Below, piece by piece: positions 22,101 to 31,399 of a stretch of DNA of 64,000 nucleotides (positions are counted from its first letter, which is position 1; the number at the start of each line of letters is the position of its first letter). Origin of the DNA: Mesocentrotus franciscanus (lineage: Eukaryota; Echinodermata; Echinoidea; Camarodonta; Strongylocentrotidae); contig CP137683.1 of assembly GCA_037976565.1 (NCBI GenBank), positions 4,178,865 through 4,242,864 on the forward strand, written 5' to 3'. The position numbers and the translations under genes were made by a program. Under the pieces are notes generated by a model. It worked only from the letters and a program-made list of their open reading frames with translations, was not told the origin of the DNA and did not search any database.

Positions 22101-25100
22101 ACTACATAAGAATTGCCTATGGCAAGTAAAGCCCAGAATATGATGTTTAATTTTCATTTCCAATAATTGATTCTAACAAAATTGACTCTTTTTCACCTTT
22201 GTCTTACCCTGCTCCCTTGAATCTTGTTAAATATGCATACACCTGTAGACTTGTAACCATTTCTTGGGGGAATGCAAGAGACGGATGTTGGAGGATCTGC
22301 TATTCCCAGAGTCAGTAAAATGATTTCTCTTTCTTACTATCATCCTGCTTACACAATTTTTTTCATGGAGCTTGTCACATTCATGTATCCTTGTCGTGCG
22401 TTCATGTCTTAACTTTGCTTTGGGTAGTTTTGGTGAAAGGTTTGTCATGGCTCTTTTGTCCTGGTTGACCATTCGGATTAAAGGGAAATCCAACCTTGAT
22501 AGCAAGCTACTCTAGAAGAGCGCAGAAAATTCGAGAAGTAGCTAGACTGGTGAAAGTTTGAATGAAATCGGACACAGAATATGAGAAAGTTATGAATATA
22601 TTGAAAGTTGTAATCACTATAGGTATGGGCTCATCAAATTGACTGAATCATTAATGTCTATGTGAAGTAGTGGCGGACAACTTTCGCATTTGTTCCAACA
22701 CACAAAATGACCAAAGTTTCAATTAGGGTCTATACTCTTGAGAGGGCCTATAATAATATGCTATTCATAAAATACATTTTGAGTAGTGCTGTGCCTTAAT
22801 GGAGAATTAGGCAGGTACTTAAAAGAAAAACAGAAAGTAATGATATTTTTTAACAAGACTGACAGGAAAGTTGTCCTTGTCTATGTCACAATCCACAATT
22901 TGCTATATAATAGTGATCTCATATTTCAAACATTCATAATTCTCTTATTATTGGTTCGATTTCATTCAAACTTTCATCATTCTGTTAAAGTTATTTTTCT
23001 GCTTTCATACAAAAGAACTCATTACAAGGGTTGGATTGCCCTTCAAAGGCATTTTAAATTTTGCTCATAATCTAAAATGGTATTTTCTAAATTTATGAGT
23101 GCTGCATGCATGTATTCAAACGTGTGCCAACTCCTCCTTTGATAAAAGTAAAGATAATTATGATTAAAAATTGAAGTCGCAAACGCATTCCTTGGTACAC
23201 GATTTAGCTTTCGTGGAGACAGCATATAGTACCCTCCGTTCATGTAATATGTAGTCATGTACAATGACCACTATACTGTACATACATGTACATGTATACT
23301 GCATGTGCATTAATTGACCACTTTTTTTGTGTTCTTTGAAACTTTCAGATCGAGCTGCCCATTAATCATTGTAGAATAGAATATAAAGAATTCATATACA
23401 TGTACATAATTCATATACAAAAGGTTTAGTTAATTAGCTTGTTAAGCATTAATCTCAACTAGCAAAACCACCCAGTTATACATTTGGAAGCAGATAAAGA
23501 CACAAAACAAAGTTTGTAATCAGTCACAAAAGTCATCAACAAAACAAAATGCCTGATATTTCGGCTTTTGCTCCGATGGTATCCCATATTAGAGCCTTCC
23601 AAATGCTGTGCATTTGTACAAAATTTGATTTGTTGACAAAATGTAACCACTAGGCGGCACAAAATCGTATTTTGTGCTGCGGTAACCTTTTTTTTCTTCT
23701 TCAAAATTGCCTTATTTATACACACACACACATACAAAAGAAAGAAAAAAACGGGCCTTAATACATAATTTTCCTCTCTCATATCACTACAATTAAGCAT
23801 TAATTCATTTATTTGTTTGATAGAGATTTGGAAGTGGTTGCATCATTGAACATATATTCATTCTGGTTACTATAGTAACCCCATCACAGGCATCATTCAT
23901 GCACACATGTTTCATTTTCATGAGGAAGTTTCAATGCGTCTATATCTCATGTTTTGCTTGCCACGGCCTTGATACTTTATTTTTTCACCCAAGGCACTTT
24001 GCACTATAAAGGGAAATCTTCATTTTTTTTTTTACAGTAAATTGCTGTGAAGGATAAGAGCAATGAGAGAAACAGAAGATATTTGTTTTTAATTCTTTAC
24101 ATCACTAAAGATGGGAATTTGAATTAATAAATTTGCATGAATGGTTCATTCTTTTCCTGTTCAATGACTATGTTGCGCATACCTATACAAAATACTCAAT
24201 ATTTCAGGGTTTATAGAGAATTTCATTTGACCACCTACATTTACCATGAAAGTAAAAACCAATGCATATAGAAGGGATAACTTTCTAAAGGTTTGCAATT
24301 GTCTGATCTTTTCCACAGCAGGTCAAGCTTTAGATAGAACAACATACATGTATCAATTTGCATTAGAAATACAATCAAATTGTTTTATGACTCTTGTAAA
24401 TGAGTTGCATAAAGAATGAGTAAAATCTCAAATATTCATATTTATTCCCTGTACCTGTGCTGCTATATTGCCCAACAATGTAGCCTGGGTGTATACAAGC
24501 TTCAATCCCAGTTGTTTAATCTTTTCATAGGTTTCATATTCAGATTATAAGCATGACAGAATAGTACCGGTAAACAACATTGTTTAGAAATACCTTTAAA
24601 CTCTCTTTCTTTCAAGGGCATTTGGGTTTTACATGTACCTGTAGAAAATTGTTGCCCACCATGCTTTTTTGTTTGGTTTCAGACTTGCATCAATAACTCT
24701 ATCTGTGCTTGCCATGCATTAGTTGTAGTTGCTTAAGATTTCTGTTTAATTAGAAAAAACAATGTGAGCAAACTAGAGAAGAATATACCAGTATTCTGCC
24801 AATTATGATTATAGCCTTATTGACTTTTTCTTTTTAGAAAAGGCTGGTATGTCCGATTTAACCCATCTCATCAGCTTTATACCCATTTAGTGTTTTTCAC
24901 AATTTTAAAATTTATTATTCTTTCAGCTAACAACATATGATGATAAAAGTCACTAATTACCAGTTTAATTTCTCATTGTCTAATTGCCATTAAATGAAAA
25001 TGAAACCCAACAAACTTTAGCTTGATATATAGCCTTATTAAAATTTTGAGCCAGTTACAAATATCTTGAAATTACTTCTATTTACTTAGCAAAAAAGAAA

Positions 25101-28100
25101 TTCTCCAAAGATATTTTCAACTGGCTTACAATTTTTAATAAGGCTATTATAAGCTAAACTTACCGGTAGTTGGGTTTCATTTTCATTTAAGAACAATTTA
25201 AGCTTACAACTTATGTAGCTTTACTGCAGTTAGTGTATTCAAGTAATGTTGCTCAAACTTATTCATGTGGACTGTCTTTACAAATGTAATCTAACTTTTA
25301 AAATGTTTATTTGTGCGATTTATTTGAGTTTTGGGTTGATGAAGGGACCCCATACACTGTGGCATTTTGGTATGGCTTGTGTACAGGAGTGTTTTTTTTT
25401 CTTTCATATTCTTTGTAATGGGATTGTGTGTTCTATTTGGCGGATTGCTGTTTGGTTCTTCATTACTAAAAATGAAAGTACATGTATAATGCATGCAGTC
25501 TTCATGTTATGGTAAAGAGGAGGAAATAATTGTACTCTTAAATTTGCTGAATGTATATACATGTAACACATACAAATTTGCATATTATAGAAGTGATATT
25601 CAATTTGTGCAGGTTATTTGTTGTAAATTTTAACTTTTTATTGCTTCGTGATACCGGTAGGCTATGTCATGGTTTATTATTATACAATGTACGATTCGAT
25701 TGCTTCCAATTAGCCGTTTCCCACTCATACTTTTTCTTCACGGTCATATGATGAACATACATATACATGTAGGTGATGGCATATTAGAGATGTTTCAATT
25801 TGATTCATCTTGTTTTTTCATTATTCAGTCAAGTGTGGTACATGTGCTTTGAATTATTAAGACTGTTGAAAGTGAAATGTTGATTGTAGTGCATTTAGAG
25901 CAATGCATTAAACAAAAATCATAGCTATGTCTGATTTTACAGGTAATTATAATCTGATCATAATGTGGAGAAAATGGCCCTTACACATATAAAAACTGTT
26001 CAAAAGCAACTCAATATGAATCTCAACTCAATATTAAGTTGAGAACATATTGTAAACCTTCCTCAATAGATTAGCAATCGTGATGATGATGATGATTGTA
26101 GATGGTGATCGAGTGTACATTAATTGTCTGACTTAATGTCCATTGATGTATATGGTTTAATAGAATGCACCTCACATTTTCTTTTCTTGGTATTAAAGGC
26201 CTGTAATACCACATAAGGGCCATCGAAATACAAAGGGTGGTTGCTCTTCTGATGACGAATCTGACAGCGAGGATGACATCATGCGAATTCGGGAGATCCT
26301 TGCTGTACTGATAGGATGTAGAAAGAAATACAGCATCCACTCTCACTCCCACTCCCAAGGGAGTGCAATGTCTGGTGGGAAAAACAATCTTGTTCTTCTT
26401 TTTGCTGGCATTTTAACTGGCTTATGAATGGCTTATTGGACTGTTTATGCATCCCGGAAATCTTGCAATCGGTTATCTGCAATTGGTTATCTTTTTGCTG
26501 GCATATTAACTTTATAAATCTGAATGGCTTATTGGACTCTTTCTGCATCCTGGAAACCAGGGGGGTGTTTCATAAAGATGTTCGTAAATTTACGCATGAC
26601 TTTACGAATGACTTGAATATGAAGAGCTAAATGGGATTCTCAAATCCTTGTAATTGCATAAGCTAAAGTTGAATTATGCAGATGTAGATTAACCTTATCA
26701 TTTTTATCAAAACATTTTAAATGCAAAGTATATTTTTGGCTACAATTTAATTGAGATTATGGGAAATACAGTCACAATTTGTTAAAATGTCAGGAAAAAC
26801 TTTTGGCATCCCATTTGGCTCTTCATATTCAAATCATTTGTAAAGTCATTCGTAACTTTGCGCACAGCTTTATGAAACACCCCCTGGAAATCTTGCAATT
26901 GATTATCTGCTTCATAATATTTATTTGGAGACATCTGTATTTATTTAATTGCCTTAATATTTTTTGCTTGTGATCGTGCTTAAAATTTAATTCCTTTTTT
27001 ATTTGATAATGATTCAATGGTCATCTAAAAGAAGCTAGTCTTGAGGACTTTCATTTGTTCTTATTTTACAATATTTCTGAATTAATGCCTAGATTTATGA
27101 GCTGTGTATCATGGTTGCTTTTATTTTGATTTATTCTAAATAGCAAAAAACTCACATTTACTTGATTGTATTCCACTCTTTTTTTTTTCTCTTTTGTTCA
27201 TTTTAATTTGCCTGAATTAATTTGCAACCAACCTTGTCAAAAGAATAAGTGATGTAACTGCCAACCTCACTCAAATAATATGCAAGTTATAGGTTGTCAA
27301 GCTAATGTACTTTTCATCTGATGGACTTTTGGAATATATCATAACATAGGTTCTAATTTATGATGAGAAATATTCGAATACTAGTGTTGGCATTCAAAAT
27401 GTATCATGCTGCATAGATTTAAAGCCCCACTGTACTACTTGAAGCTACTTGCTCCCTCTATATAGAAAACAATACCTAAGCGGTGCCCGTTGGTCCCCCA
27501 TGATCCTTTTTTTCTTTATGTTAATTGACAGCTGAGTTGGTGAGATAACCACCTGTTAGTGACCACGCTAATCCCTCTAGTCCCTCCTGGCCAAACTAGT
27601 GCAGAGGGGCTTTAACAAAAAAGGAGCAATTTACCCCCTTAGACCCCATGCTTTCCCCTCTTTCCCCATATTTTCCTCTCTAATATATCCATAAGTCATA
27701 AATACTGGCTATTAATCCAATTTAACCAGATTCTCTGCAGTGTGAACAGTACAATGTACCTTTTTGGTCTGTTTTGAGAATGCTAGAAGATTTATTCCAT
27801 TCTCAAGGGTAATGTTTCCATTTTGTCGTCTTCTTTTTTTTGCATTCTCTCTAGGGGCTCCATCTAATCAAGAGTTTTGGTTGATTTTTTCTTCTTCTTC
27901 TTTCTTCTTTTTCTTCTTTCTGGCTTGCATTAAACAATCGGGTCGCAGCGTGCTGGCAAAAAATAAATAGCCACCAATTTTTTGTATGGTGTCTTCGAGT
28001 AGGATGTATCAGGGAAAAATAAAAAATGTGTCCCTTCAGGATTATTTTGCTGATTTCAGGCTATCAGATACTCATATAAAGATTTAAAGGGGAAGTCTAC

Positions 28101-30278
28101 CCTGATAAGTTAGCAGGTATTAATGGAAAAAAAAAAAATCTAATTATGAACCACTCATCAATCCCAAGAAACTCTGAGTAACCCCTATGTGTCAAGAACA
28201 CAAGAGTATGGCATCCTCAGATTTTCAAAAGGAACAATTTTTATTTTATTTTATTTTTATTTTTTAAAGCCCCATTGCACTACTTGTAGCTACTTGCGCC
28301 CTCTATATAGCAAACAATGCCTAAGCAGTACCCGTTGGTCCCCCATGATCCCCTTTTTCTTATGTTAATTGAGAGCTGAGTTGATGAGATAACTACCTGT
28401 CAGTGACCATGCTGGGAGGTCTAATCCCTCCTGGCCAAACTAGTGCAGACAGGCTTTAAATTATTACCTTTATTTGAAGCTAGCAACTTTGCATGAATTG
28501 TTATATTCCTTGCTTCTGTTGCAATGCTGCTGATGCAATGTGCTGCTGCTGCATGTGTCATATGATTATCAATTATGCTGAATAAGCAGTTTTGTTGTGT
28601 ACGAAATGCCAAGGAATAAATTGTAAAATTCATGTATGTACCGATTTGCAAACTATAAAACTATTATCAAGTTTGCCTTTAGACATTTTTTGTTTGTTGT
28701 TTTTGTTTTTGACAAGTCATATTGACAAGTCATATAGGTTTTCTAGTGTCTGATTCTATATGTACACATACCGTTTTTCTGTACGATATAATGTAAATGA
28801 AATTTCCTATAATGTGATATCAGTACTGAAACGTTAATCAGTTTTGCTTTTCAGATAATATAAGAATGAGCTTCAAGTCGTGCCAGTTGTTGAATACTGC
28901 CTTGTAGGGAAAGGCTTTTTACAACAATGACAAGAATCACTATGATAATTGGAATAATAGTATGTTAATGTTCATCTTTTGGATAAAGAGGCAAGTTTTC
29001 AAAATCCACCTACAACAGTATATCTTTTTAAAGTGAACAAATCTTTGTTCATTATTTTGGTTAAAAAGTGTTAAATCAAATTTCACGTCTGTTTGGCATT
29101 ATTTTCATTTGCCAAAGAGTCAAAATGAAATTAAGCTCACCTTTACATTATTTCAACTAAATAATATATATATTTTTTTAACTGTCACCCGGGCACATAC
29201 CAAATAATGAACAAAGATTTGTTTATTTTGAAAATACTGTATATACTGTTCTACTTGAATCTTACTGTGTAAGCCCTGATAGGAGTTGCAAAACAAACAA
29301 ACAAACAACCAAAACCAAGTATGTAGATTATACAACAGAAACATATGGTGATCTTATACTCAACTTAAGAAAAGAAAATTAGAAAAATATTGAAGTAAGA
29401 AAGAAAAAACTGCCTACATCACACGAGACCAACAGCCCACTAGACCAATAATTGTCATTCTCGTGGGTTTTTAATTCTTACAGGTTTTTAATTCTTACAA
29501 CTTTTTATTTAGGTTCACTTGACCTACGGCCTAGCTTCTAGCCAATTTTTAAAGGGTTCACTAGACCAACAGCAGACAATACCAACATTTCTTATCTCCC
29601 TTTACAAATGTACTTCTCTGTTTTCTTGTTAGTCTAGTGGGCTGTCGGTCTTGTGGGCTTTTTAGAACTTTCTTCTCTTCTATGTTTTCTTATGTATTTC
29701 TTTGTTGTCGGTTTCATGGGCTGTCAGCCTAGTGGGCTGTTGGTAGAGTTGTGTGCTGTCGGTCTAGTGAATTGTTAGGAAATATCGGTCTCATTGGATC
29801 TCTGTCTACTGGGATGACTCCAGCCCTCCCCCAATAATAGAATGATAATAACAATAATGACATTTTTAATAGAGACATAAATAACATTTAAAAAGTATTG
29901 ACTGCAGCTTAGGATATGGTGTATCTTGCTGTTCATCTACCTTCAAACAATTAAGGCAATGGCAAGTTTTGGGGAAATTAAAACTTTCAAAGTGTATGTT
30001 TGAGTTTAAATTTTGATTCAGTTCTAATCATGATTTTGCCATACTCAGGTAGCTAGAGTGAGTGAACGTGACTGTGTGCTTTCTGTCTTTGTTGTGAATG
30101 GAGAAAAAAATGAACGCCTGATAATGGATCAAACGATAGTGAATATGATAATAGAAAACGATTTCTTTCAACTCATTGGTACTGATGATTAACTATTTCT
30201 GTCATTCTTTTGTCCTCCTTTCTCAATCTGCAGGTAATTGACTCGTTCATGGCAATGTTTGCGGTACCAACACCCTAG
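13123..30278 (+). CDS. EFCAB1: Calaxin (EF-hand calcium-binding domain protein 1), complete six-exon gene
   Basis: Calaxin is an EF-hand protein of the neuronal-calcium-sensor type that binds axonemal outer-arm dynein and adjusts ciliary waveform in response to Ca2+. Coding exons are 13123-13171, 17844-18002, 18804-18908, 19824-19975, 20595-20699 and 30234-30278. All junctions are GT-AG, and phases 1, 1, 1, 0, 0 give 615 nt and 204 aa (human about 211). Canonical EF loops are D75-E86 ([12 protein letters not shown]) and D111-E122 ([12 protein letters not shown]). A third, D156-D167, has Asp at position 12, as in other calaxins. The first EF region (about 40-70) is degenerate. [16 protein letters not shown] and [17 protein letters not shown] match the family closely. 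There is no Gly at position 2, so no myristoylation site. Intron 1 holds two LINE relics and intron 5 is 9.5 kb. The terminal exon is the least certain part. Confidence 0.93.
13320..14370 (+). mobile_element. CR1/Jockey-type LINE fragment in calaxin intron 1
   Basis: The frame at 13348-13557 contains [14 protein letters not shown], the reverse-transcriptase FADD catalytic box, followed by the [15 protein letters not shown] block. After frameshifts, 13571-13900 reads [17 protein letters not shown] and [15 protein letters not shown]. 13912-14163 reads [20 protein letters not shown] and [19 protein letters not shown]. These are the standard 3' half of ORF2 in order. Stops and frameshifts show a dead copy. 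Confidence 0.85.
14370..14463 (-). repeat. 93-bp repeat, inverted partner of 6655-6760
   Basis: GGGCCCTCTATCACTTTAAT through AGTATTCCGCG on the reverse strand matches 6661-6754. It directly follows the LINE 3' tail. It may be part of a mobile element end. Confidence 0.65.
14690..15470. repeat. Tandem repeat with AGGTCAAAGGTCA boxes in calaxin intron 1
   Basis: After a short (GGC)n tract at 14716-14735, four units of about 185 bp follow. Each contains AAACTT...GGGTTATCAAGTAT, CAATCATGTGA and AGGTCAAAGGTCATTTCAGG. Perfect DR1 boxes lie at 14881-14893, 15072-15084 and 15415-15427; the unit near 15244 is diverged. Here the DR1 is on the plus strand, opposite to the arrays at 1-1836. Confidence 0.75.
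15590..16563 (+). mobile_element. L2/CR1-type LINE 3' end with (ATT)n tail
   Basis: The frame 15666-16403 is an intact 245-aa ORF2 C-terminal part: [59 protein letters not shown] and ELWNKLP. The reverse-transcriptase core is absent (5' truncation). The 3' end reads AGCGCTT...AAGCGCTTTATAAGAGA followed by (TTA)n at 16541-16563, the microsatellite tail of L2/CR1 elements. It lies in calaxin intron 1 in sense orientation. Confidence 0.88.
16564..17112 (+). other. Calaxin intron 1, unique stretch
   Basis: This AT-rich sequence lies between the LINE tail and the fold-back element. A 110-aa frame at 16841-17173 has no recognised domain and runs into the fold-back repeat, so it is not annotated as a gene. 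Confidence 0.45.
17113..17341. mobile_element. Fold-back MITE with about 80-bp arms
   Basis: The left arm starts TGGCCCGAATTCACAAAGGA and contains TAACCCATGGTTTAAACC. The right arm is its reverse complement, ending TTTGTGAATTCGGGCCA. The central spacer is about 70 bp (AACGCGACACAAGTCAGAGG). There is no ORF. It lies 500 bp upstream of calaxin exon 2. Confidence 0.85.
17844..18002 (+). CDS. EFCAB1: Calaxin exon 2
   Basis: The acceptor is TTTATTTCAG and the donor is GAG|GTCAGT, 159 nt, phase 1 to phase 1. It encodes [38 protein letters not shown] and VIMDR, the degenerate first EF-hand region. Confidence 0.93.
18003..18803 (+). other. Calaxin intron 2
   Basis: The intron is 801 bp and AT-rich, with homopolymer A and T runs. 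No exon or element was recognised. Confidence 0.7.
18804..18908 (+). CDS. EFCAB1: Calaxin exon 3
   Basis: The acceptor is TTTACAG and the donor is AAT|GTGAGT, 105 nt. It encodes [20 protein letters not shown] and [14 protein letters not shown], holding the first canonical EF-hand loop. Confidence 0.95.
19287..19462. mobile_element. MITE with TCAAACCTG...CAGGTTTCACTG ends in intron 3
   Basis: The ends ACAGTCAAACCTGCTAAAG and GACAGGTTTCACTGTA form an imperfect inverted repeat. The interior repeats AAAGACCACCTG three times and ends TGGTCTTTATAGACAGG. The composition is typical of short fold-back elements dispersed in marine invertebrate genomes. Confidence 0.65.
19548..19690. repeat. Short fold-back element with TTCGTACGAA boxes
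   Basis: The arms GGTCACAAACGTTCGTACGAA and TTCGTAATGGCATTTGTGACC pair imperfectly. TTCGTACGAA-like boxes recur inside. It lies in calaxin intron 3, about 130 bp before exon 4. Confidence 0.6.
19824..19975 (+). CDS. EFCAB1: Calaxin exon 4
   Basis: The acceptor is GGTGAAG (weak, but the only one that keeps phase) and the donor is ATG|GTAGGT, 152 nt. It encodes [20 protein letters not shown], then [18 protein letters not shown] and [12 protein letters not shown]. It holds the second canonical EF loop and the calaxin-specific acidic linker. Confidence 0.94.
19976..20594 (+). other. Calaxin intron 4
   Basis: The intron is 619 bp. A segment near 20110-20220 (CTGATTTTCTTTTTGCTACC) is partly repeated near 20420-20530 (TTCTGCTTTTATATTTGCTACC), a diverged internal duplication. 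No exon was seen. Confidence 0.5.
20595..20699 (+). CDS. EFCAB1: Calaxin exon 5
   Basis: The acceptor is TGTGTAG and the donor is AGG|GTGAGT, 105 nt, phase 0 at both ends. It encodes [17 protein letters not shown] and [18 protein letters not shown]. The loop has Asp at position 12. The LLLExFGxCLP block is characteristic of calaxin. Confidence 0.95.
21128..21980. repeat. Nested fold-back structure in calaxin intron 5
   Basis: The outer arms TTGAAGGCTTTCAGTAA and TTGAAAGCCTTCAA are near 21160 and 21940. The inner arms AAGAACTGTTGGTATTCCTG (21435) and AGGAATACCAACAGTTCC (21623) pair well, with GGAGTCTCC-type sequence between. The 91-aa minus-strand frame here is a by-product of the palindrome. 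Confidence 0.6.
22480..24990 (+). other. Calaxin intron 5, largely unique sequence
   Basis: It begins with AAAGGGAAATCCAACCTTGA, similar in type to AAAGGGGAAGTCTACCCTGA at 28087, which suggests a dispersed repeat head. The rest is AT-rich. Short ORFs on both strands (for example 22786-23070 and 23459-23800) show no domain and no splice context. Confidence 0.45.
24995..25191. mobile_element. Fold-back element with AAATGAAAATGAAACCCAAC ends
   Basis: The left arm AAATGAAAATGAAACCCAAC...TAGCCTTATTAAAATTTTG is matched in reverse by CAATTTTTAATAAGGCTA...GTTGGGTTTCATTTTCATTT. Arms are about 75 bp around a 45-bp spacer. Non-coding. Confidence 0.8.
25192..26200 (+). other. Calaxin intron 5 spacer
   Basis: AT-rich sequence with short ORFs (25246-25515 and 25551-25751) that have no recognisable domain. 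A short GATGAT tract lies at 26080-26095. Nothing else is supported. Confidence 0.45.
26201..26428 (+). CDS. Candidate unassigned exon with acidic Ser/Asp/Glu segment
   Basis: A pyrimidine-rich tract and TATTAAAG acceptor immediately precede an open frame that is closed by a stop just upstream. It reads [15 protein letters not shown], then [19 protein letters not shown], then [18 protein letters not shown] and a hydrophobic tail to TGA at 26426-26428. The composition looks coding. The phase (needs two bases from a previous exon) does not fit calaxin exon 5 (phase 0). It could be an exon of another transcript or a chance ORF. Confidence 0.3.
26557..26883. mobile_element. MITE with CCAGGGGGGTGTTTCATAAAG end
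   Basis: The ends CCAGGGGGGTGTTTCATAAA and TTTATGAAACACCCC form an inverted repeat, with second-tier arms GACTTTACGAATGACTT and AAGTCATTCGTAACTTTG. CTGGAAA is present on both sides (26550-26556 and 26884-26890), a likely 7-bp target duplication. The split host phrase, CATCCTGGAAA + TCTTGCAAT, is itself a repeat that occurs intact near 26451. Confidence 0.8.
27421..27614. mobile_element. MITE AAAGCCCC...GGGGCTTT, copy 1
   Basis: Terminal inverted repeats are AAAGCCCCACTG and AGAGGGGCTTTA. The interior is TACTTGAAGCTACTTGC, GTTGGTCCCCCATGATCC and CTGGCCAAACTAGTGCAGA. A second copy lies at 28265-28458. Confidence 0.8.
28082..28140. repeat. Dispersed repeat head AAAGGGGAAGTCTACCCTGA
   Basis: The AAAGGGGAAGTCTACCCTGA phrase resembles AAAGGGAAATCCAACCTTGA at 22480. 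It is probably the conserved end of a dispersed repeat; the extent is unclear. Confidence 0.35.
28265..28458. mobile_element. MITE AAAGCCCC...GGCTTT, copy 2
   Basis: About 85-90 percent similar by eye to 27421-27614, in the same orientation. The right end is slightly diverged (GCAGACAGGCTTTAA). Confidence 0.78.
29400..29830. repeat. Degenerate repeat of CTAGTGGGCTGTCGGTC phrases
   Basis: Phrases such as GACCAACAGCCCACTAGACC (left, near 29427) and GTCTAGTGGGCTGTCGGTCT (right, near 29631) are inverted relative to each other. Further direct copies follow (CATGGGCTGTCAGCC, AGTGGGCTGTTGG). It looks like a fold-back with an expanded right arm. Confidence 0.5.
30234..30278 (+). CDS. EFCAB1: Calaxin terminal exon 6
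   Basis: The acceptor is CTCAATCTGCAG. Phase 0 reading gives [14 protein letters not shown] and a TAG stop. The hydrophobic helix followed by a short tail fits the expected C-terminal length. It is 9.5 kb from exon 5, so other terminal exons within intron 5 cannot be excluded. Confidence 0.65.
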   Translation, partial: VIDSFMAMFAVPTP

Positions 30279-30312
30279 CCTGATCCGTCCAAGATCATCA
30301 TATTCATCCCTT

Positions 30313-30318
30313 AATAAA
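30313..30318 (+). terminator. Candidate polyadenylation signal for calaxin
   Basis: AATAAA lies 35 nt after the calaxin stop codon. Several further AATAAA hexamers follow in AT-rich sequence, so the one used is not certain. Confidence 0.45.
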
Positions 30319-31197
30319 ATAGTTCCTTAAAATGGGCAATATCTTAAATATATATTTTTATGTTATATGGACCGAGTTTGGGTTGAAAGAAATGATAAGT
30401 GCACTTGAAATCATATAGCTTTCATGACATACATTATTTATTTAGTAAGGGTCATTAAAAATATATATATACATGTATTTTTAATATTATTTGGTTTTGG
30501 AAATATGTACCATCAAAGTCTGTTCATACAGTGGTTAACATGACTTTGAAGACATGATCAACAGTGATGTTCTTATCAAATTACATCAGTCTCTCTCACA
30601 GAATATCATTTACATATATTTGCTAATGGATGTATTTAAAAGTAAGTTCCCTTCTTTCTTGTGAATGCATGTATTTCAGGTACTGAGAGGATTAGGTTTG
30701 CTTTAAATATATGTAGTATTCGTACACGTAGGTTTAATATTAATTTTGTTGTTGTTGATGATTTTTTTTGTATTTCTTCTTTTTTTACTTTCTTAATTTC
30801 AAGAAAAGTATTTAAATTCCCCATCATTTTGATGTATTTTTCTGGTTTGTCTTATCTCTTATGAAGAACTTGGCCATTCATTTTTCTTCAATTTCAATCT
30901 TAAAACATTGGATTTGTGATAATGTAGTCCTACAGAGCCATTGTAGATAGCAGTTTTGTAACTGACATTGCTACCTAGTAAAAATAAAACCAGAAATAAA
31001 TAAATAATTAAATAAATAAATATGAAAGCACTAATTATATGTACAGTAGAACTGTAGTACATGTATTCATCAAGGATACTAATGGATGAAGTGATGGTCA
31101 GTAAATTAGAATTTAAAAAAAAATGATGTGAATTTTTTTAGAGGTACGTACAAGTATGACCAATAAATAACTTTTGGCAAGTGTCCCAATAACCTAC

Positions 31198-31362
31198 CGC
31201 AATTACCAAAAATACTCTCCAACAAAATGGTCCAATCTTCATGGAATTGTTTTAATTCCTGATCACCTTTAATAAATCTAGATAAGCTCTCTGATATTTC
31301 TTTTGGAGGTACTCGTTGTTCACAAACTTTTACTGCGAGGCTTACTAGAGGGCTGTCATACA
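31198..31362 (-). CDS. Orphan coding exon A, minus strand, product unknown
   Basis: A 165-nt exon lies between a CATCAG acceptor and GCG|GTAGGT donor, phase 1 at both ends. It encodes YDSPLVSLAVKVCEQRVPPK, EISESLSRFIKGDQELKQFH and EDWTILLESIFGNC. Codon use and helix-like composition look real. I do not recognise the family. An alternative donor (TTTTG|GTAATT) also keeps phase 1. The exon lies 0.9 kb past the calaxin stop in convergent orientation, so later exons would sit inside or beyond calaxin intron 5. Confidence 0.55.
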
Positions 31363-31399
31363 CTGATGCATAATGATTTACACAACATTTAACTTTTGA

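Noticed and set aside
22227..22505. 92-aa minus-strand ORF in calaxin intron 5
   Set aside because: It is basic and Ser-rich without domain or exon signals, and overlaps the head of a dispersed repeat.
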